Of a DNA stretch of 64,000 nucleotides, positions 1 to 8,261 are shown one piece after another. The notes under the pieces are model-generated. The model searched no databases. It was given only the letters and a program-made list of their open reading frames with translations, and was not told the DNA's origin. Source of the stretch: a virus; the IMG/VR virus record IMGVR_UViG_3300002494_000005, positions 1 to 64,000 of that record, one strand, 5' to 3'. The position numbers and the translations under genes were made by a program. Positions within the stretch are counted from its first letter, which is position 1. Every line of letters starts with the position of its first letter.

Positions 1-650
1 CTTGACACCAGCGGCGCCGAGGCACCGTAAGGCGAGCCGGGCGTGTGCCAACCCGGCTACACACCTCTTCATATCTCTTTTCTTCTCTAGTCTCTCCCAT
101 TGTTTTCCGCTTGGGTGGTGGTGGTGGGAGGCTGAGGACGCGGCTGTGGGCGGGAAGCCGCGTAGCCACTGGGGTAAAAGCCGCCTGTGGGCGGTCCACT
201 GTATCCTGCGGAGGCGGTGGTGGTGGGCGGTTAAGCGTCGAGGTGGGCGGGACGAGACGCTGCACTGTTTACCGCATATACGCTTGTGCCCACGATTTAC
301 GGCATATTCTTGTTGTTTTTCACAGTAGTTTTCTCCTTTTTGCTTTTCAGTTTGGCGGAGGAGGGGGTGGTATAGCGCCGAGGCGGGTGGGCCAAGGCGC
401 CGCGAGCCGGCCGAAGGGCGGGCCACTGTATTCCGCGTAGGCGGTGGCGGGGGAGGTTAAGCCGCGAGGTGGGCGGGCCAAGCGGCAAAAGCCCTCCCCG
501 CCCCAAAGGGGGGCCGGAGGCCAGGCCCCCCCACCCACGCCCCCACCCCGCGGGCCAGGGCGGGGGCTGGATGGTGGGTGCGGGGCGGTGCCGCCCCCAC
601 CCCCCTACTTAAAGTTAATGCCGTGCCGCATGTTTTTCCTCCTTAGACTT
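1..650. repeat. G-rich degenerate repeat region, no convincing gene
   Basis: This stretch is far more GC-rich than the rest of the window. Four degenerate copies of a G-rich block can be read near 105-165, 205-255, 350-400 and 430-485. Each has runs such as GGTGGTGGTGG or GGCGGTGGCGGGGG followed by GAGGTGGGCGGG-like sequence. Two of them (near 112 and 355) are preceded by a pyrimidine-rich tract. The two copies starting near 198 and 423 also share the preceding CCACTGTAT. From 490 to 600 there are long C and G runs able to fold on each other. Open frames here are low-complexity, lack ribosome binding sites and are treated as chance. G-quadruplex formation is possible but only inferred. Confidence 0.6.
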
Positions 651-655
651 TAGTT

Positions 656-688
656 CCCCTAGGGTACCCCGGTGGAGTACCCTAGGGG
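656..688 (-). terminator. Perfect 12-bp hairpin, probable terminator
   Basis: CCCCTAGGGTAC and GTACCCTAGGGG pair perfectly around a 9-nt loop, just beyond the leftward gene ending at 712. No U tract follows on either strand, so it may be a factor-dependent terminator or an mRNA 3' stabilising structure. Confidence 0.5.
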
Positions 689-701
689 GCCTTACCGCCT
701 A

Positions 702-727
702 GGCCGCCCCCTTACAAGAGGGCGGCC
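702..727 (-). terminator. Hairpin spanning a stop codon
   Basis: GGCCGCCC and GGGCGGCC form an 8-bp stem whose loop contains the TAA stop (712-714) of the leftward gene. Together with the hairpin at 656-688 it makes a tandem stem-loop end to that transcript. Confidence 0.4.
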
Positions 728-1140
728 ACGTCCTCGGCCGTCCACGGCCGGATGTCCTTCCGGCCGAGGAGGACCTTAACAATCTCCTCATGCCCCTCTA
801 TGAGGGCCTTTCCGTTTGGAAAGGCCTTGATTTTGGCCATTACCTGTCCGCTTTCCAACAACCTCATTATGATTACCCCCCCAGTTGCCGGGGCGCTTAT
901 ACCCCACACTAACCCCGGCACAGAAGCGCCGTCTACCCGAGTGTACGGAATGATAAAGGACAACCATTCCACCCCATCCTTTCCGGCGTAGATATCGCCG
1001 TTAACCAAGTCCGCATCGCTTGGGCCAAACCCGCCGAACAACCAGTCAAGGCCCGAGTTTTTCAAGAAGACTAGAACATTAGCTTTTTGGGCCTTGGCCT
1101 CAGTCTTCTTGGCCGTGTTTTGATTTGCCTTCTTTCCCAT
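712..1140 (-). CDS. Hypothetical protein, 142 aa
   Basis: I do not recognise this protein. It starts with a lysine- and alanine-rich segment (about residues 1-20), followed by a mixed alpha/beta region with no transmembrane segment and no motif I can name. It has an excellent ribosome binding site (AGGAGGT, 7-8 nt before the ATG) and normal protein composition, so it is very likely real even though the flanking DNA is unusual. It is the only gene in the first 37 kb read leftward, and it is followed by two tandem hairpins. Confidence 0.75.
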   Translation of the reverse strand: MGKKANQNTAKKTEAKAQKANVLVFLKNSGLDWLFGGFGPSDADLVNGDIYAGKDGVEWLSFIIPYTRVDGASVPGLVWGISAPATGGVIIMRLLESGQVMAKIKAFPNGKALIEGHEEIVKVLLGRKDIRPWTAEDVAALL

Positions 1141-1690
1141 TCTGAACCTCCTTTACGGCCCGCACTTTTGCCCTTAGGCGGCGGGCCGTACCCTCACCCT
1201 TAGAACAGGCCTGCACGCTCACTGAGGGCGGTTCGCTGCAGCGCCGAGGGTTATCCCCCTGCCTGTCAGCTTAGCTTCCCCCCTACCGGCTTTTCCGGTT
1301 AGCCCCTTCCCTTGGGGCCCTCACCGGGGCCGGTGGCGTCTCAGCCTGTCCTGTTTGTCGGTGCGGGGTTTTGGACCCCCGGGGCTTCCCTCGCCCCTTT
1401 CACCTGCCCTTATGGTAGACCCACCTACGGCCATGCGCTAGGCGAGTTCTGGTCGTCTTGCCTCCACGGCCATGGCGGGAAAATGCCGTGGGGGACGCTT
1501 TTTTCGTGGGGGGCTGGTCTCGGGGTTGGCGGGTCACCACGCAACCTAAAAGTCCCCCTCCTAAAGGTCCTACCATCAAAATGTCAGTGACAAAATCGGG
1601 CCAAGCGCCCCCATTTGTGGTATAATTGTCATAGTTGGATAACCGATGGGGGCGCTACTTGCGTTCTTTGATGTTTTGGGGTTGCTGTCT
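1141..1690. other. GC-rich intergenic region between divergent genes
   Basis: About 550 bases without a convincing gene. ACGGCCCGC and GCGGGCCGT (about 1155-1190) form a 9-bp stem in the leader of the leftward gene. CCACGGC and GCCGTGG near 1467-1494, followed a few bases later by six Ts, look like a weak rightward terminator. One frame (1312-1590) is open for 92 codons but starts with TTG, has no ribosome binding site and has odd composition, so I do not call it. The rightward promoter at 1614-1626 closes the region. Confidence 0.5.
1614..1626 (+). promoter_or_regulatory. Extended -10 promoter
   Basis: TTTGTGG followed by TATAAT (1621-1626) gives a consensus extended -10 element (TGnTATAAT). 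No good -35 box is seen at 17 bp. The same 13-mer recurs at 3692-3704. It lies 79 bp before the start of the endonuclease-like gene and probably drives the packaging operon. Confidence 0.7.
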
Positions 1691-1704
1691 GTTAGGAGGT
1701 GAAC

Positions 1705-2448
1705 ATGCCAGTTCGCATTAACTACGAGGAGAGGCTAGCCAAATATATTCGCGCCGGACTAGAGTTCTTCAAGCGTGAAGGTAGGCCTCCGGCTATGCTA
1801 GACTGGAAGGGACAGAACCGTCAGTATTGGATAGCTAAACACGGTATTAACTACCCCCCAACTACTAACGTAGAACGCCTTTTTGGCTCCTGGGGCAACT
1901 TCTTGTCTGTGCTTGGCATGACTCCCAAGTACCACCCGACCAGACTTGGGTTCATAGCCATGGAGTTGTGTCGTAATCTGTTTGGTGTTGAAGACTTGAA
2001 CTATCAGACAGGAGCGGTAGACGGTTACTGGAACGACCGTCCTGTGGAGATTAAAGGTTCTAGCCTTGAGTTAGCGCCAACGTTTGGTCATTACCGTTGG
2101 AGGTTTCGCCTGCACTATCGCCAGTACAGCAAGCTTGTAGACCATGTGTTTCTGGTAGGCTTTGACCATGGAGAACGCCCACTAATCGTGTGGAGGTTTG
2201 ACAAGCAAGACATTGGCCCTATATTTGATTCTAGGGACAGCATTTCTATCGCTGCCCACGCCCCGTTGCTTGGTAAGCCATACCCATACGTGTATAATGA
2301 GGTGTGGAAGGCTCCGCTCACTTACACGGAGGTGTACGACATTCTGAACGGCGTGCTTAAGGTGCCCTATCGTTCGCTACAGCACGCTCTCGAGCATAAG
2401 AAGTCTAAGCGGAATAAGGAGGTTGACAATGGAACTGAAGACCGTTAG
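1705..2448 (+). CDS. Putative PD-(D/E)XK endonuclease (homing-type?)
   Basis: The 247-residue product has an N-terminal region resembling the helical repeats that accompany homing endonucleases (ending around SWGNFLSVLG, near residue 70). A probable catalytic core follows around residues 105-120, with an aspartate a few residues before VEIKGS, fitting the D-(x)n-ExK pattern of PD-(D/E)XK nucleases. It sits directly upstream of ParB-like and terminase genes, where phages often carry such nucleases. Start ATG 1705 follows GGAGGTGAAC. The last codons overlap the next gene. It may be a free-standing homing endonuclease or a packaging-associated nuclease; the fold assignment is from motif reading only. 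Confidence 0.6.
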   Translation: MPVRINYEERLAKYIRAGLEFFKREGRPPAMLDWKGQNRQYWIAKHGINYPPTTNVERLFGSWGNFLSVLGMTPKYHPTRLGFIAMELCRNLFGVEDLNYQTGAVDGYWNDRPVEIKGSSLELAPTFGHYRWRFRLHYRQYSKLVDHVFLVGFDHGERPLIVWRFDKQDIGPIFDSRDSISIAAHAPLLGKPYPYVYNEVWKAPLTYTEVYDILNGVLKVPYRSLQHALEHKKSKRNKEVDNGTEDR

Positions 2449-3145
2449 CGTTAACGACATCGCTCGTAACCCGTGGAACCCACACTTCGCTGACCAGGAT
2501 GAGCTTGACCGCATTTTGAACAGCATTAAGACGTTTGGCATGGTTGACCCGATTACTGTCGTGGAATGGGATAGGCCTGTACGCTGGCTTGGTAAGGACA
2601 CCGAGCCTGTCACCAAGTACTTGCTGGTGGATGGCGAACAGCGTTATACCGCCATCTCTAAAGGTGTGAAGCGTAAGGAACTCCCTGACGAAGTGCTTGT
2701 GTTGGTGTTAGGCAAACTCTCCGAGTTTGAAGAAGTGGAACTCGCTGAACTCGGAGAACGACTAAACCACGCTCGCGGTACTGGCGAACGGGCTGACATG
2801 ACCGGTCACATTGCCAAGGCCATTATGGAGCGTAAGAAAGTCAGCCTAGACGAGTTGGCTAAAGTTCTTGGTAAGCCAAAACCGTTTCTTGAGGAAGCCA
2901 TCAAAGTCATTGACACTCGCTACAAGATGGTACCGGTACGCCCACAAACTAATACCGAACGCTCTGACGTTGAGTTTCGCCTTATTTTCCCTGATGAAGA
3001 CGCCTACGAGGAGTTCAACGAGTTGGTCGGCAAGGTGCTGAACATGTTGCGGGACGAAGGCTATGAACTACCTGAGACTCGCCGGTACCGTCGCACTTTC
3101 GCTGTCGCCGAAGCCTTGCGCCGGTTTGTGGAGTTTGGACAATGA
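2429..3145 (+). CDS. ParB/sulfiredoxin-fold protein
   Basis: The 238-residue product begins with the typical ParB N-terminal arrangement: an opening strand (VSVNDIARNPWNPH), the helix LDRILNSIKTFGMVDPI, and the nucleotide-binding motif VDGEQRYTAI near residues 65-75. A helical region with DELAKVLGKP resembles the ParB helix-turn-helix. Family members bind DNA and, in chromosomal ParB, CTP. In phages, free-standing ParB-like proteins next to terminase genes have uncertain roles in DNA marking or regulation. ATG 2429 follows AAGGAGG; the preceding TTG at 2423 is rejected. The gene overlaps the small terminase gene by 4 nt (ATGA). Confidence 0.8.
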   Translation: MELKTVSVNDIARNPWNPHFADQDELDRILNSIKTFGMVDPITVVEWDRPVRWLGKDTEPVTKYLLVDGEQRYTAISKGVKRKELPDEVLVLVLGKLSEFEEVELAELGERLNHARGTGERADMTGHIAKAIMERKKVSLDELAKVLGKPKPFLEEAIKVIDTRYKMVPVRPQTNTERSDVEFRLIFPDEDAYEEFNELVGKVLNMLRDEGYELPETRRYRRTFAVAEALRRFVEFGQ

Positions 3146-3687
3146 CTACGCTCAGACGCTACATCCAGCGGGTAGCCGCTAACGATTCGGAAGCCGCGCT
3201 ATTAGAGCGCATGGCTATATACATGGTCCTTGGTTACCGAGACAAAGAAATCTACCACTACTTGCGTGACACTGACGGCTACAACCTGACGTGGGAAGAG
3301 TTCCGTCAGTACTTTGACAAACTTCACAACGTGCAAGCGGCTGTTGGAGCTGAAGCGCTGCAGGATGAAGTGTCCAGCTATTTGCTTTCCATAACCTACA
3401 TGGAAGAACGGCTTAACGACATCCTGCAGACTATGCTCAATAACTACGCCAGACTTATGTCTGGACAGATGTACGATGAAGAAGGTAACCGCATACCACC
3501 GGTACAGGCTAAGGACATTGTTAACCTGACTGGAGCCTTGCAGAGGCTTAAAGCTTCTAAGATTGCTCTCTTGCGAGAGACGCTGGGCAACAAGAATAAA
3601 GCGCCAGCTTTACCGTCGCAGTCGCAAGTAGTAGTTGAAGCCGACTTTGTGGATGTGTTAGATGAAGTTGAGCGTGCAAAAAATTAG
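3142..3687 (+). CDS. terS: Terminase small subunit
   Basis: A 181-residue, largely helical protein immediately before the large terminase. Its N-terminal part (about residues 20-65) looks like a DNA-binding helical domain and a predicted coiled region follows (about 70-150), the usual TerS layout. TerS recognises phage DNA and regulates the packaging motor. Identification rests mainly on position, length and helical pattern, since TerS sequences diverge strongly. Its ATG overlaps the ParB-like stop codon, which implies translational coupling. Confidence 0.75.
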   Translation: MTTLRRYIQRVAANDSEAALLERMAIYMVLGYRDKEIYHYLRDTDGYNLTWEEFRQYFDKLHNVQAAVGAEALQDEVSSYLLSITYMEERLNDILQTMLNNYARLMSGQMYDEEGNRIPPVQAKDIVNLTGALQRLKASKIALLRETLGNKNKAPALPSQSQVVVEADFVDVLDEVERAKN

Positions 3688-3691
3688 TGCG

Positions 3692-3704
3692 TTTGTGGTA
3701 TAAT
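3692..3704 (+). promoter_or_regulatory. Extended -10 promoter between terS and terL
   Basis: TTTGTGGTATAAT is identical to the promoter at 1614-1626 and gives a consensus extended -10. Transcription would start near 3711. Confidence 0.7.
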
Positions 3705-3710
3705 GTAACT

Positions 3711-3800
3711 GGCTGACGGTTAGGGTCAGTCAGGTTTGACGCTGGCCGGATGGTTGGGCAAATGTATTTATGCGCCCTTGGGGGGCCATCCGGCCTTTTA
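3711..3800 (+). ncRNA. Candidate ~90-nt structured RNA or attenuator
   Basis: Between an extended -10 promoter and an intrinsic terminator there is no ORF, only two stem-loops. A small one pairs CTGAC with GTCAG (about 3711-3732). A strong one pairs GGCCGGATGG (3744-3753) with CCATCCGGCC (3786-3795), with a possible inner GGGC/GCCC pairing, and ends in TTTTATT. The transcript would be about 90 nt. It may be a small RNA near the packaging genes, or an attenuated leader of terL. Confidence 0.5.
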
Positions 3801-3801
3801 T
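3744..3801 (+). terminator. Intrinsic terminator upstream of terL
   Basis: A 10-bp perfect stem (GGCCGGATGG/CCATCCGGCC) followed by TTTTATT. It lies only 23 bp before the terL start, so terL expression requires read-through or processing. Confidence 0.75.
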
Positions 3802-3823
3802 TCCCCCGTAACTACGGAGTGCT

Positions 3824-5245
3824 ATGAGTATTCGCAAGTACGCGCCTAGCCAACGTTTCTTTGACCTGCTCGGATACCAGCCGTATCCGTATCAGGCTGA
3901 CATTCATAGTTCCCGTGCCCAGCATAGGGTAGTCGTGGTGGGTAGGCAGTCGGGCAAGTCTACATTAGCCGCTGTAGAAGCTACGTTTGAGTTGCTGTTT
4001 AACAAGACTTCTTGGGGTTGGGTAGTAGCGCCGGTGTACCAGCAGGCTAGTATTATCTTTGACCGTGTAACTGACATGGTCTATCTGGCCGACACCAAAC
4101 TGCCGGGTACTCGCGAGATTCGTGTTTCCCGTCGTAACATGACCATTGAAGTTCGCCACTACGACCAGCAGGGTAGGTTCTTGGGTCGTAGTCGCTTTCA
4201 GGGTAAAACTGGTGAGAACCCCGATAACCTCCGCGGTGCTAGCTTGAACTACCTGATTGTAGACGAAGCGGCGATGGTAGACTCTCAGGTCATCTTTGAG
4301 TCTTTGATGCCTACTCTGACCACGACTAACGGCTGGACTCTGTTTATCAGCACTCCGAAGGGTTACAACTGGTTCTACGACATGTTTCAGCACGCCCTTT
4401 CGCACAGACATCACGAAGACTACCCTTACTTGACGCAGTACGCCGCTTGGCAGTTGGCTACCTGGGACGCTAACCCGTCTATTCCAGACTCTTTCTTTGA
4501 GCAGCAACGTCTTATCATGCCGGAGCGAGTGTTCCGACAAGAGTATGGAGCTGAGTTCTTGGCCGACTCTGGTAGCGTCTTTCAGCGTCTTGACGAGTGC
4601 CCTAAGCTTAAGCCGCTCCGCGTCTCTCCAACGGAACTTCTGCTCAGGTATTCAATACCATACCATCGTTACGTCATTGGCGCTGACTTTGCTCGTCTTG
4701 ACGACTTCTCGGTGTTCACCGTGGTAGACGTGGATACTCGTGAAGTGGTGCGCATTTTGAGGATGAACACCGTTTCCTGGGAACGTCAGTTGGAGGAACT
4801 GGCTAAGCTTTATCGTGAATATCCAGGCGCTTTTGTAGCGGTAGACGCCAGGGGTGTTGGAGACCCGTTGGTAGAAGCCTTAGCTTCCAGAGGCATTCCT
4901 GTTAGTCCTATCCAACTGTCTACCGCCGCCATCAAGGAGCAGCTAATCAACAAGCTAGCTCTTGCCATCGAACACGGACGCATTACTCTACCGGATAACT
5001 ACGAGTACTTGCAGGAGTTTAGAGATTTTGTGTATGAGCGCACGGCCGCTGGTGGCTTGAGGATGCGCGCTGCTGGACGTGGCAAGGACGACCGAGTGTT
5101 GTCCTTGGCCATCGCTTGGTGGTTTGTTCCCGAGGAAGGCGTAGGACATGTCCTTGTACCAGATAACTTTACCATTGAACTGGCCGAAATCCAAGACACT
5201 ATGGGCGATGAGGCGCTAGAGGACATGGAATCTCTACCGGTTTAG
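3824..5245 (+). CDS. terL: Terminase large subunit
   Basis: The 473-residue packaging motor. The ATPase domain has a Walker A-type motif VGRQSGKST (residues 39-47), Walker B LIVDEAA near 145-151 and the coupling motif STPKG near 178. The C-terminal RNase H-like nuclease domain shows acidic residues in GADFARLDDF, FVAVDARG and GKDDRV. The protein powers DNA translocation into the prohead and cuts the concatemer. Length is typical of TerL. No strong ribosome binding site precedes the start (GTAACTACGGAGTGCT before ATG), weaker than most genes here, which fits a regulated leader. Confidence 0.97.
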   Translation: MSIRKYAPSQRFFDLLGYQPYPYQADIHSSRAQHRVVVVGRQSGKSTLAAVEATFELLFNKTSWGWVVAPVYQQASIIFDRVTDMVYLADTKLPGTREIRVSRRNMTIEVRHYDQQGRFLGRSRFQGKTGENPDNLRGASLNYLIVDEAAMVDSQVIFESLMPTLTTTNGWTLFISTPKGYNWFYDMFQHALSHRHHEDYPYLTQYAAWQLATWDANPSIPDSFFEQQRLIMPERVFRQEYGAEFLADSGSVFQRLDECPKLKPLRVSPTELLLRYSIPYHRYVIGADFARLDDFSVFTVVDVDTREVVRILRMNTVSWERQLEELAKLYREYPGAFVAVDARGVGDPLVEALASRGIPVSPIQLSTAAIKEQLINKLALAIEHGRITLPDNYEYLQEFRDFVYERTAAGGLRMRAAGRGKDDRVLSLAIAWWFVPEEGVGHVLVPDNFTIELAEIQDTMGDEALEDMESLPV

Positions 5246-5256
5246 TCGGAGGTGAG

Positions 5257-6660
5257 ATGCGTATACAAGATGCCCCCAAGCTAATTCTTGGAGCCTTTGG
5301 ACTCCTGCGCAACGGTGACACTCAGCACGCTGTACCAACTGACGAGTCTACTCCGCTTGACGACTCCGACTTGAATAAGCTAGTTGGCAATCAGCGTGTA
5401 CCGCTACTCTCCCTTGACCTGGAAGACAACCAAGGCCAGCTTTTGGTTCAGGCTAACGAGCTTGTTGACCCAGACATGACCAGGGAGCGGTGGCTTCAGG
5501 AGTTTCACCACATGCGCCTAGACGACTCGGTGCAAGACGCGTTAAACATCCTGACCACGGCTCTGCATGGCTTCAAGTACTACGTACTACCCGCTAGCGA
5601 TGACGCCAAGGACGTTAAGGTAGCGGCGTTTATTGCCGACCAGCTTGGCATAGGCCGACCTAGCTTTAGCAAGTACGCGCACTTCCGTGTGCTCATGAAG
5701 TCCTACGAGTTAGCCCTTATCTATGGCTACTCGGCTGTGGAGATAGTCACCGATACCAATGGTGGCCTGGCTAAGCTGGTACCTATCCACCCCTTCCACA
5801 TCGTGGACATTGAGCGCGACAACAAGGGTGGGCCTAAGAATCTGATTGTGCGTGGTACTGTCAAGGCTGGCGAGACACAGGTACCCGAGTACAAGGAAGT
5901 TAAGGTACCTTTTGTCAAGATTGTGTACTTTGCCCACGATGACGATGGTAACTTGGACGGCAGAAGCCTGCTAAGGGCGGCTTACGTGCCTTGGCGCATT
6001 AAACGCGCCATGCTCCGTTTGGTCAACGCCGGCTATGAGCGCTTTCTGCTTGGTATTCCGGTGCTTACGGTGCCAAAGACCGTAGTGCCGGGTACCAAGG
6101 AGTGGTCGATGGCGGAAAACACGCTCAAGGCCCTCGCTGCCAAGCCGCGGAGCGGCGTAGCTTTGCCTGAGGGTTGGCAGCTGGAGATTTACACGGTCAA
6201 CTCTCAGATGCCTGATGCCTTACCGTACATCATCAGGCAGGACGTAGCCATCAAGAGGGCCATGGGTGTGTCGATGGCTTCTTTGGGTCTAGACACCTCT
6301 GGAAACTACAAGCAGGCTGACCAGCTTGGTAAGGTGTCTAGAGAGATGGCCCTTAAATTGGCTAGGGAGTTCATAGACTATGTGAACTTGTACCTTGTCA
6401 ACCGTTTGGTTTTCTTGAACTTTCCTAACCTGACTAGGTACCCGTATCTTGGTCTGGTTAGTTCCGCCCAAGCCGACCCGGCAAGTGTGCTTAACGCTTT
6501 CGCTCAGATGCTGTCCGCCGCCGCTGGCGCTGGAGGCTTTAACGAAGAGACATACAACCGCATCGCTGAATTGGCACCTAGGGCCATTAGGGATATGTTG
6601 GGTTTTGAAGAGGACAAGCTGCTGCGACTGGTTGAAGCGCAGAGGAGGAGTGTGTCATGA
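5257..6660 (+). CDS. Portal protein (DUF935 / Mu gp29-like)
   Basis: The 467-residue product sits between TerL and the protease gene and has the features of DUF935-type portals: an N-terminal region leading to SVQDALNILTTALHGF (about residues 90-105), then KSYELALIYGYSAVEIV near 148-164. Twelve copies form the ring through which DNA enters the head and to which connector proteins bind. ATG 5257 follows GGAGGTGAG. The gene overlaps the next by 4 nt (ATGA). Confidence 0.88.
   Translation: MRIQDAPKLILGAFGLLRNGDTQHAVPTDESTPLDDSDLNKLVGNQRVPLLSLDLEDNQGQLLVQANELVDPDMTRERWLQEFHHMRLDDSVQDALNILTTALHGFKYYVLPASDDAKDVKVAAFIADQLGIGRPSFSKYAHFRVLMKSYELALIYGYSAVEIVTDTNGGLAKLVPIHPFHIVDIERDNKGGPKNLIVRGTVKAGETQVPEYKEVKVPFVKIVYFAHDDDGNLDGRSLLRAAYVPWRIKRAMLRLVNAGYERFLLGIPVLTVPKTVVPGTKEWSMAENTLKALAAKPRSGVALPEGWQLEIYTVNSQMPDALPYIIRQDVAIKRAMGVSMASLGLDTSGNYKQADQLGKVSREMALKLAREFIDYVNLYLVNRLVFLNFPNLTRYPYLGLVSSAQADPASVLNAFAQMLSAAAGAGGFNEETYNRIAELAPRAIRDMLGFEEDKLLRLVEAQRRSVS
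6144..6156. repeat. GGA-triloop hairpin repeat
   Basis: GCCGC-GGA-GCGGC, 5-bp perfect stem, inside the portal gene. Member of the dispersed hairpin family described in the findings. Confidence 0.6.
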
Positions 6661-7625
6661 GTGATATTGATAGGACGCTACTTCTTTTTAGTGAGCAGGG
6701 TGAGGTCACCGCCCCACTGAACTTTGAGGAAGACCCTGACACTCCACCTAGCTTTGCCGGCAATAAGGTGTCTAAGCCGATTCCCATCCTGGTAGAGGGT
6801 ACTTTCTACGGGTACACGCCTTCCGGGCGTTCGGTGGAGGTGAAATACGACAGGGCCTTCCTTGAAGCGATGGTCAAGAATACCAAGCGTGATGTGGCCA
6901 TGAACTATGAGCACGTTCGCTATGGTCCTAACACTGTCGGTTGGGTGAAGACAAAGAACGGGAAGTTTTACGTTGACAAGCTTCCCGATGGCAGGTACGC
7001 TCTGTTTGCCCAACTTGAGGTCACGCCTGAGGCGTATGAACGAATTACCTCTGGGCAGTATAGGGACATTTCCGTTGAGGTTGACCGGAGCAAGAGACGT
7101 CTGGTCGGTTTGGCGTTGACTAACTACCCGGCTATTGACGGGATTCATCAGTTTTCTTTGCCAGATGAAGAGACGGAGGTAGGCATGGAGGAGGCTAAGG
7201 TGAAGGACGTTAACGAGGTCGAGGCGCGTTTCTCTGAACAGCTGAACGCGCTTCAGGCTAAGCTGGTCGAGCTTGAGGCCAAGCTGGAAGAGGAACGCCG
7301 TAGGGCTGAGCGGGCTGAACGCCTGCTTCAGTTCTCCGAGAAGCTGGAGCGTTATCAGGGGCGTATTCCCGCCGGCGTGAAGCCCGCTCTGGTTGAGTTG
7401 TACCTGTTTGCCGCGGCGCATGACCAGGAGGTGGTGCAGTTCTCTGACGCTGCCGGAGAGCCCGTCAAGGCTACGCCCGTTGAGCTTATTGACATGCTTC
7501 TGGATGGGTTGGCCACGGTCAACTTCTCCGAGCAGGTGGTAAGCAAGGCCGCTACCACCGATACTCCGGATTTGGACCTGAGCTACGTGGAGGCGGTTAA
7601 GTCTATCGCCAAGAGGCGTCTCTAA
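6657..7625 (+). CDS. Capsid maturation protease with scaffold domain (Mu I-like)
   Basis: The 322-residue product resembles the Mu I family of head proteases. The N-terminal half (to about residue 165) ends in the family-like motif LTNYPAIDG. Next comes a strongly predicted coiled coil (about residues 185-230, rich in E, A, L and R), as expected for a scaffold fused to the protease. Such proteins template prohead assembly and are then cleaved together with other head proteins. Position between portal and decoration/capsid genes supports this. The catalytic residues are not identifiable by eye. Confidence 0.8.
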   Translation: MSDIDRTLLLFSEQGEVTAPLNFEEDPDTPPSFAGNKVSKPIPILVEGTFYGYTPSGRSVEVKYDRAFLEAMVKNTKRDVAMNYEHVRYGPNTVGWVKTKNGKFYVDKLPDGRYALFAQLEVTPEAYERITSGQYRDISVEVDRSKRRLVGLALTNYPAIDGIHQFSLPDEETEVGMEEAKVKDVNEVEARFSEQLNALQAKLVELEAKLEEERRRAERAERLLQFSEKLERYQGRIPAGVKPALVELYLFAAAHDQEVVQFSDAAGEPVKATPVELIDMLLDGLATVNFSEQVVSKAATTDTPDLDLSYVEAVKSIAKRRL

Positions 7626-7637
7626 GCGAGGTGAAGC

Positions 7638-8246
7638 ATGCCTAAGTTCACTGGATTCCAGAAGGTTTTTGGTGTCGGGCAGAAGTTCCACGACTCCCTT
7701 GAAGGCCTGCTTCGGGAGCCGCTGGTGGTTTCCGGTCGGATGACCAACGGGTTTGTTGGTCGGCGCGGTCGGCCTGTTGTCTACGATGCCGCTACCGGCC
7801 GGTTTAGGCCCCTTGTGTTGGCCAAGGTGGTATCTGTTCTTGACGCCGCCACTAAGAAGGTTGAGCTTTCCGCTTACGACGGTGTGGTTGCCGGGCAGCC
7901 TTACAAGCTCATTCTTCGTGACGGTACCACCGCTGACGCTACCGTCACTGCGGTTGTGGCGCCCTCTTACGACCCCGTGTCTACCCTGCAGACTAACCAG
8001 GACTACGTGACCCTGAACATCACCACCACTCCCGCTCCCGACATCTCCCAGGTGGCTTACATCGCTCCCGCTACCTTCACCGCCACCACCAAGGCTGACG
8101 GGTTTGTGTACGAGGACTCCGACTCTGAGACGGTAGCCGTGGCGGTCACGCTTGAGGGGGCCAAGCTTGAGCAGCTGCTTGGAGTCGAACTGTTTGGCTT
8201 TGGCGCTAAGGTGATTAACGGTCTGGTGTTCTTCTACACCGCTTAA
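7638..8246 (+). CDS. Head decoration / auxiliary capsid protein
   Basis: A 202-residue beta-rich protein with many T, V, A and G residues and no predicted helix of note. It lies immediately before the major capsid gene, the position occupied by trimeric decoration proteins in P23-45-like and lambda-like heads, which stabilise the expanded capsid. I cannot align it by eye to a named family, so the role is from position and composition. ATG 7638 has GAGGTGAAGC upstream. Confidence 0.7.
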   Translation: MPKFTGFQKVFGVGQKFHDSLEGLLREPLVVSGRMTNGFVGRRGRPVVYDAATGRFRPLVLAKVVSVLDAATKKVELSAYDGVVAGQPYKLILRDGTTADATVTAVVAPSYDPVSTLQTNQDYVTLNITTTPAPDISQVAYIAPATFTATTKADGFVYEDSDSETVAVAVTLEGAKLEQLLGVELFGFGAKVINGLVFFYTA

Positions 8247-8261
8247 TGGATGAGGTGAAGC

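Noticed and set aside
2-653. Several open frames in the G-rich left end
   Set aside because: Low-complexity proteins (glycine or tryptophan runs), no ribosome binding sites, mutually overlapping frames in repeat DNA.
1312-1590. 92-codon frame in the left intergenic region
   Set aside because: TTG start, no ribosome binding site, composition typical of GC-rich non-coding DNA.
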